From Elysia marginata (lineage: Eukaryota; Mollusca; Gastropoda; Plakobranchidae): 30,985 nt of DNA. Of the stretch, positions 19,501-29,923 are shown in pieces (positions within the stretch are counted from its first letter, which is position 1; each line of letters starts with the position of its first letter). The translations under genes and the position numbers were made by a program. The stretch spans positions 562,196 to 593,180 of the forward strand of contig BMAT01007188.1 of the NCBI GenBank assembly GCA_019649035.1, in the 5' to 3' direction. Under the pieces are notes generated by a model. The model worked only from the letters and a program-made list of their open reading frames with translations. It made no database searches and was not told where the DNA came from.

Positions 19501-20780
19501 AATTAAGGTAAAGAACAGAGAAGTGTGAGGGTGATGAAAAGTAGGATGCTGTCGGCAATAATTGCATTAAAAGGATGACCTTCTCCAAACTGACTGGAAG
19601 ACATAGCAGGGAGCAGAGTCAATCGTCGATGAACCTTACGGGACAATATAAGCTCTGAGTATAATATTGAATTAAGCACATAATAACCAAAGGTTTTTTG
19701 AATATCTTTTGATGCATTATTTACTCACCTTAAGTGGTGCCACAGCGTGTAGAATATGGGGAGAAAAAGACAGAAATACAGCATGATTTTATTACTACGG
19801 TCAGAAATCTTCATTTTACATAACACTTCAGTCACTTAGAATCAACAGCATAGTTATGTTACATCGAAAGGACAATATGTTCATTTAAAAAGTAACTGTT
19901 GTCATAGATACATAATCAAAACACATAGCCGCATTGATAAAGGCAAAATACNTTTGAGGTGATTTCTGTGTATACATAAAGTTTAATCTCAAAAGTCTAG
20001 GCCATGCCATGCAGGTGATGAGAAAAAAGACATTCTGAGCATGATGTAAGGAAGGGCGTATGTTCAAAGTCCAAGCGAAAAGTCGGCGCAGGCAGAGCCA
20101 TGTCTGATGTTTTAATCAGACTAGTTTACATGGTAACTTGTGAAAATTATCGACACTTTATAACATAATTAATTATTGTTAAAGGGTGAAGACTCATATG
20201 ATTAAACGAGGCAAATTGACCAAGCCTAATTAACACACTGCTTAACACAAAATATATTTTTTTTAAAGTAGTTCAAGTTCGCTCCTCGCGTCTCATTATA
20301 TCTTTGATGTGAAAGAAAAAAAGGGGTGATTAAGAGTGTAATTACGAAGTAACAAAGAAGAATAAAGAATCCTGAAGGAGTGATAAATAGATTGATAAAG
20401 AACGCGCTACCAAACAGACATGTCGCGGAGAGTTGGGAGAAGTCCATGATACTTAATACCAATACCAAGCAGCCCTGCTACAGCAACGTCGCTCCCTGCC
20501 CCCCCCCCCCTTTTCAGCCTGGATGTGGAGATTATTAGCTAGACCGCGCGTGCTCACATACAACCACGTGCTAATAGACGGCGGTTGCACTAGGTGCTAG
20601 TAGCACATCATCCTTGGCCGGGTGATAATAAGGATAATTTTGATAAATGGCCGGGTTTGGCCAGACCTGGACACACGAGTCGTCACAGAAACTTGGGCGA
20701 TGGTTCATTAGTTTGCATAATTCATGTTCAGAAAATATGCCTGGACTATCGCCATACCAGGGACTGCGTTTGTCCGGGAA
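19501..20780. other. Unannotated sequence with one ambiguous base
   Basis: No gene is recognised. A single N lies at 19952. A C11 run lies near 20500-20510. A GC-richer stretch at 20480-20620 contains ACCACGTGCTAATAGACGGC and a small GTGCTAGTAGCAC hairpin-like word. Confidence 0.4.
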
Positions 20781-20900
20781 GGGGGGGGGGGGGNNNNNNN
20801 NNNNNNNNNNNNNNNNNNNNNNNNNNNNNNNNNNNNNNNNNNNNNNNNNNNNNNNNNNNNNNNNNNNNNNNNNNNNNNNNNNNNNNNNNNNNNNNNNNNN

Positions 20901-20936
<36 letters not shown>
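20781..20936. repeat. G13 run, 107-base assembly gap, (AG)n
   Basis: G13 at 20781-20793 is followed by N at 20794-20900 and then an AG run from 20901 to about 20937. The gap most likely contains more simple repeat. Open frames translated through the Ns are meaningless. Confidence 0.95.
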
Positions 20937-20941
<5 letters not shown>

Positions 20942-21090
20942 AGAGGGTTAGGAATAATCCGTTAGGAGAGAGAATGTGAATAAGAGAAAGAGAAAATTGG
21001 GAGGAGTGAAGAGAGAGATTGAGAGAGAAAGAATAAAAGAGAGATGATTTAGAGATAATTAGTGAGGAGAGAGGTGAGGGAGGGAGATGA
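20937..21090. repeat. Purine-rich low-complexity tract
   Basis: This continues the AG tract as interrupted GAGAGA/AGAGAG and GGAGGG words. It belongs to the same class as the other purine blocks. Confidence 0.8.
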
Positions 21091-21430
21091 CGGAAGAGAT
21101 TCCAGACAATGAGCTCTTAGCATGATGAGAAAAGCGCCCTTGGTATAAAGTTAGCTTAGTTTTTTTTTGTTGTAAACATTTCGCACTTTTTCTATTTTTC
21201 TTTAAGTGTATTGTTTGCCTCTTTTAATGACTCCTTAGCTCAGTATTGCCTCGAATCTTTTATTCCATTTTAAATTGAAGGTCTTTAGTTATGGAAGAAA
21301 AGGATGCTGAGAAGAGGGAGGAGGTGAAAAGGAAAGAAAATTTTTCTCTTTTGGCACTGAATGATACAATAATTAAAAGATGAACAAAAAGGCAGTTATA
21401 TATGCAGGAAAAAGATAAAGAGATACTATC
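21091..21430. other. Unannotated sequence
   Basis: AT-rich with T and purine runs; no gene or repeat pair is recognised. Confidence 0.4.
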
Positions 21431-21489
21431 TTTTCATCTCGTTTCACGCCTTCCTCTCCCGTTTTTGTATTCTCTTCCTCACACAATAG

Positions 21490-21536
21490 TTATCTCTCTC
21501 TTTCTCTGTCTCTGTCTCTGTCTGTCTGTCTGNNNN

Positions 21537-21571
<35 letters not shown>
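21490..21571. repeat. (CT)n/(TCTG)n microsatellite with a 4-base gap
   Basis: CTCTGTCTCTG then TCTGTCTGTCTG is followed by N at 21533-21536 and a CT run to about 21570. The gap falls in the repeat and its true length is uncertain. Confidence 0.95.
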
Positions 21572-21573
<2 letters not shown>

Positions 21574-21810
21574 CTATCCTCTCTTTCTAAAGTGTTATTA
21601 AATTTTAAACTCCATGTATCCCTCATGATTGTATAAACCAGAATTATTATCTATTATTCCGAAAGTTATGCCAACGCCACAGCGCCATGGCAGTTTATTC
21701 CTATTATCAATTATCATCATTATTAAGACAATCATTGTTTTTGTATCCTCATTATCATCATCTTCAACCTAACCAACACCACTAACCGTCCCGCCAAGTC
21801 CACAAGCCAA

Positions 21811-21863
21811 GGGTCACGTTGGCCTTATGACCTTTAATCACCAAAGTTCATGACCTTTGAACA
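21811..21863. promoter_or_regulatory. Cluster of nuclear-receptor-like half-sites (possible DR1)
   Basis: Half-sites are GGGTCA (21811-21816), TGACCT (21828-21833), AGTTCA (21845-21850), TGACCT (21851-21856) and TGAACA (21858-21863). The last two, read on the minus strand, give TGTTCA-A-AGGTCA, a direct repeat with one-base spacing of the kind bound by RXR, HNF4 or COUP-TF families. AGTTCA-TGACCT is also an inverted repeat with no spacer. Five half-site-like words within 53 bases is dense. No gene or promoter is seen nearby, so function is inferred only. Confidence 0.35.
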
Positions 21864-22286
21864 GGTATAAGATCACGAGACAGCCTTTGGCAGTTTTCTA
21901 AATAGTTTAGACTCCTTGATATCTTGAACGGCCTCCTGTATTTTATGTCATTATAAATATTATAATAAAAGTCCGCCATCACTTACGAATGACGTGATTG
22001 AATTCTGTGTGGATAGAAATTTTAAGGTACACAAAATTTTGTAAAGCAGAACAGTTTCATTCGTCGGGTTTTTTTCTTCTTTTTTTCTGACGGCTGTAGG
22101 TGGAAAACTTAAATATACTTTTTGTATTAATTTTTTTTCTTTCCGGGCTGCTTTGCTGCGTGTACCTCTCTCTCTATGTATATCATTTTCATATTGATTC
22201 ATATATGGTGAGATTCCAAAATTACAAGAATGTTTTACCGGCAGAAGTTAGGTAATCTAGGTTAGTGAGTATTTCATTAAGTTAAG
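21864..22286. other. Unannotated sequence
   Basis: AT-rich, with T-runs near 22060-22140. No gene is recognised. Confidence 0.4.
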
Positions 22287-22420
22287 AGCGTTTTGATAAA
22301 GCGCCTAACCAACTAAATAGCTCTAAGCGTTTTACATGGGTTCCCCGACAGGTCTTGACCAACCAAATTATCTTTTTAAGCTCCCAAAGGAGCAGCAAAT
22401 GAATCACATTACTCAAGCAT
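22287..22420 (+). repeat. Hairpin-headed dispersed repeat, copy 1
   Basis: AGAGCGTTTTGATAAAGCGC, then CTAACCAACTAAAT, GCTCTAAGCGTTTTACA, ACCAAC, AAATTA, AGGAGCA and ATCACATTACT follow the same order as 26299-26435. The words ATAAAGCG and AAGCGTTTTA can pair, giving a stem-loop. The family is not known to me. Its end is not sharply defined. Confidence 0.65.
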
Positions 22421-24440
22421 ACGAACTATATATACTGTCGATAGTCGGGTACTCCTTTAAAGCATGAGCGAGGCAAAGAAATGTGTGTAATTAGCCTTTC
22501 TCAAGGACTAAACGACCCTATCACTAGACCACGAAATCACACAACCTAGCAACTTTCTCTTCTCATGGTATTCTCATCACCAAAACGAGATCGTTCGAAA
22601 ATCGCTGGCCATTTCCGGTCAGGCAGCTCCAGTTGATATCATATAAGAAAAACTATAGCTGTCTGTGACAACGAAGGAATCTAAAGTAACCATAAAAATT
22701 ACGATTGGTATTTGTTAAGCAACCAAAGTTGACATACTCTTAGACAATCTATTCTTAGAGTTTTCCGTCCTCTCCTCAAGCCGCGAAGTCAAATACAACC
22801 TTTTTAAAAGACAAACTACCATTGGTTACGTTTATCATCCGAGGAAACTTGATTCTACAACGTGATAAACAGTCCCAGAATCTCGTAAAACTAAGATTAT
22901 AACAGAGAATGTTTTGTCTGTCTAACGCACCAAAGCGGGTTCTTTAATTCACAAATAGATTGATAGATTGATACTATGATAGATTTATCTAGGCCCAGGT
23001 CTACTGCGAAAGTGTAGGTGGAGTTAAATCTATTAAAATACATACTAAATTTCGATGCATTTAGAAATGGCTAATCTCGATGCTTTCTAACCTCTAAATG
23101 TCTAGAAAAAAGCTTCTCTTTATTTCAACAACAGCAAAACACATTTAAACAAAAAAATGTATGTGCCCCAATAAAGAAAACGCCAACAAGTTGATTCGAA
23201 GTCACAATAAAATGAAACTAGTATAGGGATATAGGAGTACAAATTGGCAGAAATACCGGATGTCAGGATAGCGTAGGTGGTAAAGTCTCCTATTATGTAG
23301 GGATGAAGACTCTAGATCTAGATTTAGATATACACAGATCTTGTCTTGACTATTCAGCTGCGATTAGTTTGCGAAAATACCATCTAGATCCGCATCGTTA
23401 TATTTTTGCTTAAGAGTCTAAACTAACTGGATCTAACGTCTTAGTAGACCATTTTAGCGATAGGTCTGTTTATTTTTCGAGTCAGCAGAAAACAAGAAAT
23501 GCACCGATCGAAGTAGTCATGACGTGATTGCTTTCTCGGACGTCATCAAAATTATTCTGACCAAAACAAAGGAGTATTTTTAAAGTAAAATGAGTACATC
23601 AAGAACATTCATGAAGAAGATTCAGTTTTTTATGCATGACCCTAGAATGATGAATTATTTTACCTATTATCACCAAGTTGACTTTTTTTAGCTGGTAGAT
23701 TCTGTCGCTTGACAAAAATGTAGTCTTGGGGTCTTCCTCACATAATTTTTTTTAAAAAGAAAGGATTATCATTATTCGCATTATTAAATTTGTGATTATG
23801 TTTTTAAATATTCTCAACTACACCATCATCATAAAAGGCTGTAAGAAACGTTTTGTACAAGAAAAACGCCCAATCGATTCTAATTTACTTATACGGGGTC
23901 CGTAGTTTTGGTGGTAAAACAAGGCGCATAACTCTCGCCGACCGTTTTCAGGAACATCGTCTATTGAATTAAATATAAAGCTTATATCCAATTATTTTGT
24001 ATTGTCAACAAACATAACAACAAAAAAACACAACTCTAGATCAACATAGGCCTAGGGATATATAGGTGAATTTCTTTGTCTTCTATCGTTGCTTTCAGTT
24101 GGTCTTGTCATTTCGCTAGATCTAGTTCAAGTTAATATTTATTATCTCTCCGTTAAACTGTTTTCCGAAAGATTTTTCTGCTTTTGAATTCAAACTTATG
24201 ACATTTATAATATAATTCAATTTTCTAACACTTAATGTCCGTGTAGAACCCGTAAGCGTTGGCTGTGCAAACAATTTAAAAAGACCAAGCGAGAAAGTAA
24301 AACAAGACGAGAAAACGTTCGTTTTACATTGGACTTGCACAAAGCCCTGGTAACGGAATACAGAAATTTTAAATACATTTCATGGGTTATCTTTCCTTTA
24401 AATGTAACTTTAACTGAATTATCACTTCAGATTGCGCTTG
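22421..24440. other. Unannotated AT-rich sequence
   Basis: About 2 kb without a recognisable gene, RNA or repeat pair. A TCTAGATCTAGATTTAGATA patch lies near 23311 and another TAGATCTA near 24118; both resemble the AGATCTAG-rich repeat but are too short to assign. Exons cannot be excluded. Confidence 0.4.
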
Positions 24441-24453
24441 CGTAGACGACTGT

Positions 24454-25603
24454 TTATAGTCGCACCAGGGCAGGGTATAGGCCACGTACAAGTAAATGCC
24501 ACCCACTCCAGTCTTGGGCAAGCTCTTTAAGCTGACCCCATCCTTTTCCCATCATTGTCATTTCCTTCTCTACACATCTCTTCCATGTCTCTCTGGGCCT
24601 ATCCCTGCCTCTATTCCCTTGTGGATTCCACTGAAGAGCCAGTCTCGTGGCGTTGTTATGTGGTTTCCTCAGTGTGTGTCTAATCCAACGCCACATTCTC
24701 ATTCCGATTTCCTCTTCTACTGGTTTCTGTCCTGTTCGCCTCCAAACTTCCTCATTTCTTAACCTATAATGCCATTTTATTCTCAGAATACCCCTCATAC
24801 ATCTATTTATAAAAGTTCCCACCTTCTTTATTGCTCCAGGTGTGGCTTTCCAAGTTTCGCAACCATACAGCAAAACTGATTTAACATTAGAATTGTAAAG
24901 TCTGATCTTGATCTTTTGAGATATGTTACCAGTTTTCCAGATCCTTTGTAGTTGTGCATATGTTGATCTTGCCTTTCAAATTCTTGCCTTAATGTCAGCG
25001 TCCGCTCCACCTTTCCGGTGGATTGTACTTCTTAAATATGTAAATGAGACCACTTCCTCTACTGCCTCTGTTCCTAGTATGATTGCTTCCTCAGTAACTA
25101 CTCCTGACCTAAGTACCTTAGGTTTTCCACTGAGGATGCGAAGCCCAAGACTCTTTTATATTATATTTAGGTCCTCATCCTTGCTTTGCATCTGCCCTTT
25201 AGTATGTGAAAGCAAGGCCAGGTCATCGGCAAAATCTAAGTCATCCAACTGTTGCCATAAGTTCCACTGAATACCATTTTGTTTACCCCTTGTAGACTCC
25301 TTCATAATCCAGTCAATAGCCATAATAAAGAGAAACGGTGACAGAAGGCATCCTTGGCGTACCCCAGTCCGAATTTGAAAACTATCTGATAGATGACCCT
25401 GGTCAAAGATCCTGCAGTAGGAACTGTCATAATGTAGATTGAATAATATTGACTAGTTTTTGTGGTATACCATAGTGTCTCATAAGTTTCCACAAGGTCT
25501 GCCGATCCAAACTGTCAAGGGCTTTCTCGTAGTCGATAAAGTTGATTAAAATGTGAGAGTTCCATTCAGTTGAGGGTTCTAAAATTATACGCAATGTTTT
25601 TGG
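24454..25603 (-). pseudogene. Non-LTR retrotransposon reverse transcriptase, 5'-truncated and inactivated
   Basis: This encodes the C-terminal part of a LINE polyprotein, which would reverse-transcribe its own RNA at a nicked target. Reading 5' to 3' on the minus strand: motif A FIDYEKALDSLDR (about 25502-25540); a B-type motif GVRQGCLLSPFLF (about 25327-25365); the catalytic FADD followed by LALLSHT (25222-25233 for FADD); then LLYGCETW and the thumb/C-terminal region with RWIRHTLRKP, WNPQGNRGRDRPRETW and WGQLKELAQD, ending at a stop at 24454. Breaks: in-frame stops at 25156-25158 (TAA) and 24976-24978 (TGA), and a frameshift near 25430-25445 between motifs A and B. No endonuclease domain is present; similarity ends near 25603, as in typical 5' truncation. 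The longest intact piece is 139 codons (24454-24873). The tail region KWRWIGHTLRKP-like is common in invertebrate LINE proteins; I cannot assign the clade by eye. Confidence 0.92.
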
Positions 25604-26298
25604 TCAAGGCAGATAACTAATTACCGTGCTTACAAGAATACTCAAATGTACCATCTATTTCTTCCCACCCAAACTCTACAAATCCTGACAGTATGGCCCA
25701 TCTCCACCATACTTGAGTTCAATGATATGGCTTTTACAGCTATTGTGTAATGTGCACTCTTGGTATACATCATGAAAAATATATGACAATTATCTCTTGA
25801 ACTATTTTTACTTACAACCGTTGCCAAGTTGATGTTCGTTTTTTCTTCTTATTTTTTATGCATAACAAAATTTAATGCCCCCCAAAAAGGCGGGAGTCTG
25901 CGGTTCTTCTCACTTTGGGCATGGATATTAAAGTCACTTGGCGCGCCGTGCAGTCTGTGTAATAGCTATAGACAGCACATAGATTATTTAATTCGTCTAT
26001 TATTTAGTTTCTTTTTGCAATTTTGGTATTGAGCCAGTCAATTGAAGCTTTCTTGGGTGACAGCGTGTTTGATATAAAACTTCCACAAAAATGCTCTTTA
26101 CACACTTTCGGACTCATTTATGTATCTTCAGAGGCGAGTGCCAGACAGGAGAGCAGGCAAACTGAACACAGAGACAGGATCCGATAATTATGATCTTTAA
26201 ATGAACCAAAGGCCATCGACCTAATGAAGAAATTAGTCATGACACGTTTGAGGAACAGTCCGGCCACATAGGCCAGACAAAGAATAAATAAAGTGGAC
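25604..26298. other. Unannotated sequence
   Basis: No coding or repeat signal is recognised. Short open frames at 25642-25827 (minus) and 25829-26032 (plus) show no known motif. Confidence 0.4.
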
Positions 26299-26435
26299 AG
26301 CGTTTTTGTAAAGCGCCTAATCTACGGAAATGCACTAAGCGCTTTATACGACTTTCCTTACAGAAAATTACCAACCTATTACCCTCTGAACTTACAGAGG
26401 AGCATCAGTTTGAGCGTATCACTGTGGCACATTGA
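26299..26435 (+). repeat. Hairpin-headed dispersed repeat, copy 2
   Basis: ACAGCGTTTTTGTAAAGCGC, CTAATCTACGGAAAT, GCACTAAGCGCTTTATAC, ACCAACC, AGAGGAGCATCA and GTATCACTGTGGC align in order with 22287-22420. GTAAAGCGC and GCGCTTTATAC form a strong inverted pair with a loop of about 20 bases. The pairing is better preserved here than in copy 1. Confidence 0.65.
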
Positions 26436-26819
26436 CAAGATCTTTTCAATGCCCGTAAAACTCATTTAAGGACAAAGTGAAGAGCGTTACTCAAATACAA
26501 AAGGCAGATCTGTTGTAACAGGGTTCTAACCCCCAAAATGTCAGAGTAGAGTACCGGTTTATACCTCAGGACCACGACGGCAAATGGAAACTGACGTTTA
26601 CAGATATTTTTTTGTGGGTTTACTTAGCATAGTAACCATGGACTGTTACAACATTTAATGACGCTCTAGAATGTGTCAACTTTTAAAATCATGGGCTTTT
26701 TAAAATTTTCTCTAGATAACAACAGAGTCGCATGCTGTTCATTTTTTTTCAGGCTTAAAAAAAGTTCTGCGACTAGTTTTGACTTTAATATCTGTCCGTT
26801 TCGTCCAAGCAGTTTATTT
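26436..26819. other. Unannotated sequence
   Basis: No gene or repeat is recognised before the pyrimidine tract. Confidence 0.4.
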
Positions 26820-26991
26820 CTAAATCTCTCTCCCTCTCTGTCTTCATCTCTCTACATATGTCCTCTTCTCCTCTCTATATCTCTAGCTTGACTATCATCT
26901 CGTCGAATTGTCGCTCTGTCTCCTAATTTATCTCCACATATATTTTCCAAAAGGTCTTTCGACCAGTCTGCCACTGATCGGTTTATATGTA

Positions 26992-27047
<56 letters not shown>

Positions 27048-27062
27048 CTTCTTTTTTTTTGT
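26820..27062. repeat. Pyrimidine-rich tract with (CT)n core
   Basis: An interrupted C/T-rich stretch is followed by an almost pure CT run (26991-27043) and a T10 run (27051-27060). Leu/Ser-rich frames across it are artefacts. Confidence 0.93.
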
Positions 27063-27099
27063 ACTGTCGTTTAGTCTGTGTGTATTCGTGTATTAGAGT

Positions 27100-27473
27100 T
27101 TCACACCTCACAGACATAATGCGGAGCTCTGAAAATTTACACAGCTATTTAAACCAAATCCGGACGCCTGCTAGACGTATTTTTTAATTCAATTGAGGTC
27201 TAGAGGAGCATTTTTGTTCAAGATTTAAAATCTGAATCGGAGTCAACACATAGATCTAGATTTCAAGGCTAGTCATTGCTAAAGCTTGACGTTCCTTCAA
27301 TTAATCACTTGTTTTCTATGACGTGTTTTTCAATTCATGTTTAACGTTCTTTGTGCACAGTGTCTTGAAAATTCCCGCTAGGGCCTAAAAATTTGTTGTC
27401 GTTTACCAAAGTTTTTCTGTTTTTTAATTAAAAAACGCTTTTATATAAAAAAAAAGAGAACAAGGGGAATTTG
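27100..27473. other. AT-rich sequence, possibly the edge of the 430-bp array
   Basis: One CATAGATCTAGATTT word lies near 27250, and GAACAAGGGGAATTTGATTA just before 27474 resembles the end of the array units. It could contain a decayed partial unit. No gene is seen. Confidence 0.35.
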
Positions 27474-28360
27474 ATTAAGAAATGTAGTCCACTATTTTCA
27501 CCCCCAAAAAGATGGGAATGCTCAAGAAAACCCATAATTAAATTATAGTTTTTATAGCTTCCTAAGTTCGACTTTGAATCTAGATTAGATCTAGATCTAC
27601 AATCTAGATACTATGTCTAAAGCTTAACTTGTTTTTAAAAATGTGTTCAGATAATATTGATTTTAGATATATAGATCTAGAAGACTACTTAAACCTAGAA
27701 TCTATAATAGGCCTTTATCTAACTCAGGCTTTGCGTTGATTTTTTTGTTTGATTTACGCTCTGCGTCTCATGTTTCTTTTCACTTTTAGGAGAAGAATAC
27801 CGAGACGTTTCTTCACAAGGAGAGGGAAATAGGGAACAAATATGTGAAAAGTACAAAAATTTGAGAACGGACAAAACAACGCAGGAATAGCCCAGAATTG
27901 ATAAAGAAAATGTAATCCACTTTTCCACGCACCTAAAAAGATCGGAAGACCGAAGAAAACAAATAATTAATTTATACTTTCGCCAGTGTCACAAGTTCGT
28001 CGTTGAATCTAGATTAGATATACTTATATAGTATAAAGAAAACTTGACTTAGTTCAGAAATTAATATCTAGATAAACTTGGTTTTATATGTAGATCTAGA
28101 AGACGATTTAAATTTAGAGTCTAGATTTAGATAGAGCAAAGGTTTTTGCGTGAAACTTTTTTTTGTTTGTTTTTGGCTCTGCATGGCTTGGTTATTTCAA
28201 TGTTTCAGAGGTTGAAGGCCGAGATGTTTCTTTGTGAGGATTAGGAGCAAGAGAAGGGAAGATAGACCAGTAATTAAAAAACAACACAATGCGTTAAGAA
28301 GAGGATAAAACAGTAGCCTAATAGGGAAAGATAAAATGGATAAAGAAAAGGGAATTTTAT
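27474..28360 (+). repeat. Tandem array of two ~430-bp AGATCTAG-rich units
   Basis: GATTAAGAAATGTAGTCCAC (27474), GATAAAGAAAATGTAATCCA (27900) and GATAAAGAAAAGGGAA (28339) mark unit starts 426 and 439 bases apart. Matching internal words include AAAAAGAT, AATAATTAAATTATA/AATAATTAATTTATA, GAATCTAGATTAGAT (27576 and 28005), TAGATCTAGAAGAC (27672 and 28091), CTCTGCGT/CTCTGCAT and CCGAGACGTTTCTT/CCGAGATGTTTCTT (about 27800 and 28220). Units are diverged by substitution and small indels. Neither unit has coding potential. A related single copy lies at 17021-17245. Confidence 0.82.
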
Positions 28361-28362
28361 TT

Positions 28363-28390
28363 GGGGGGCGAGGGGTGGTGGGGAGGGGGG
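28363..28390 (+). other. Potential G-quadruplex run
   Basis: GGGGGG, GGGG, GGGG and GGGGGG runs are separated by CGA, TGGT and A, fitting the four-G-run, short-loop pattern of intramolecular G-quadruplexes. It begins just after the third unit boundary of the tandem array. Confidence 0.75.
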
Positions 28391-28594
28391 AGGACATTTG
28401 AAACCATGTAGCCAGAGATATGATTTTGAGAGAGAAGAAAAGTTACATTGACATGCAAATTGATCTGTTCAAAGTTGGACATTGAATACGCAGTTATGTG
28501 AGGACATTAAGAAAAGAAAGGCAACTTTCGGACAGTCAAATCTATGATTCGACCACTTCGAGTACATCTTTACTAATTTCTATGTATATATATA

Positions 28595-28621
28595 ACGGCA
28601 GGCTGATAATTAAGTTCCGTT
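28595..28621 (+). repeat. Mariner terminal inverted repeat, left
   Basis: Begins ACGGCAGG and continues CTGATAATTAAGTTCCGTTT. The 17 bases AGGCTGATAATTAAGTT are identical to the reverse complement of the right end. It lies next to the 3' end of the transposase gene. Confidence 0.93.
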
Positions 28622-28707
28622 TAATCATAACTTTTTAATTGTTTACTGCAGATACATAAACAATATGTCAAACGAAAACTTGTTATCTCAGCTCTATAGT
28701 TAGCACT

Positions 28708-29756
28708 CTATTTTTCGACGTAGTCACCGTCGCGATCAACACACAGACTCCAACGTTTCACCAGTTGGCGGACGCCGTCAGCGAACAATTCAGACGACTG
28801 TCCTTGGCATTATCTGCGAACATCTGCGATAATTTTCTCATCGTTGTCATAGTGATGGTCCTTCAGGTACTTCTTGAGTTGAAGAAACAAATAATAATAG
28901 TCAGAGGAAGGCAAGATCGGGGCTGTATGCAAGGTGCGGTAGAGTCGTAAGTTCCAGCTGCTTTAAGACGTCCTAAGTTTGGCGACTGGCGTGCGGGCGC
29001 GCATTTCCGTGTTGCAGGATTAAGCCCTTATCACGCTGAATATGTCTGAGTCTGAGTTTGAGAGCTCGGAGTGTTGAAATCTATCGCTCAGAGTTCACAG
29101 TTTGACCTTCTCCAGAAATTTCACGTGGAACATTCCCTCCTTGCCCCAGAAAACGCTGAACAAGACCTCTCTTGCAGAGGCAACAAATTTGAACTTCCTC
29201 GCACTTGGAGAAGTTGTGTGCCTATACTCCATCGATTAGGCTTCGCATTCTAAATAGTAGTGGTGGACCCAGGATTCGTCTCCAGTCAGAATGTACTGCA
29301 GAAATGCTTCTCCTTCTACATTGTGTCGCTCTAAGTGTTGAGTACACATGTCATTTCCCTGCGCTTTCATCTCTACAGTGAGCTGTCTTGGAACCAAACG
29401 GGCAGAGACTTTTCGGTAACCCAGTACAGTTGTGACGATATGGTGCACTCGTTCTTTCGAAATACCTACTTCATCGGCATTTTCCTTTACTCTAATCATG
29501 CAGTCAACTTTCTCTCGATAAGCCGTTTCCGATGCGGAATGGACTGACCCGATCGCTTTCAATCACGCACAATTTTCTCTCTGTGGTCTTCCCCTTTAAA
29601 AATTCTCACCCGTTTGAAAACTGCACAGTCTGAAATTCACATTTCACCATGAACTGCCTTCATTCTTGCATGAGTGTTTGCAGCAGAATTTCCTTCAGCT
29701 GCCAAAAACTCGATAACAGAGCGCTGTTTGAACAGAAGGTCATTGGAAGTCGCCAT
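28708..29756 (-). pseudogene. Mariner transposase pseudogene
   Basis: The intact parent would cut and paste the element through a DD34D active site. The start at 29756 gives MATSNDLLFKQRSVIEF, and the reading ends GDYVEK plus stop at 28708, about 349 codons and a normal mariner length. An N-terminal DNA-binding part is followed by GISKERVHHI, LGYRKVSARLVPRQL, the first catalytic Asp in TGDESWVHH (codon 29278-29280), SPSARKFKFVASAR, the second catalytic site read as HGNARPH (Asp to Gly at 29006-29008) and the third Asp in SSDYYYLF (28900-28902). Breaks include stops at codon 40 (29637-29639), codon 66 (29559-29561), 29236-29238, others near 29085, 28970 and 28820, and frameshifts near 29545, 29105 and 28910. 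The longest open piece is 29236-29562. Confidence 0.95.
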
Positions 29757-29923
29757 TGTCTCATAAACATGACTACCCCATCACGTGTTGCACGCCACTG
29801 CATTATGAGTAAAAATAACGATACACAAACTTATTGTTATAGCTAAGCCCAGAAAAATAGTTGGAGAGTATGTGTATGACATTTTAGGTCGATGTGACGA
29901 AAACCGGCTGAGCTATTAGCAAA

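Noticed and set aside
19175..19588. 137-residue minus-strand frame rich in Ile, Thr and Ser
   Set aside because: It is the translation of GAT/GGT trinucleotide repeats and the 138-bp minisatellite, without a domain.
20594..20979. Three overlapping plus-strand frames with Arg-Glu repeats
   Set aside because: They run through 107 Ns and an (AG)n repeat.
24496..24762. Plus-strand frame opposite the LINE
   Set aside because: It is antisense to the conserved RT C-terminal region, which is clearly the real coding strand.
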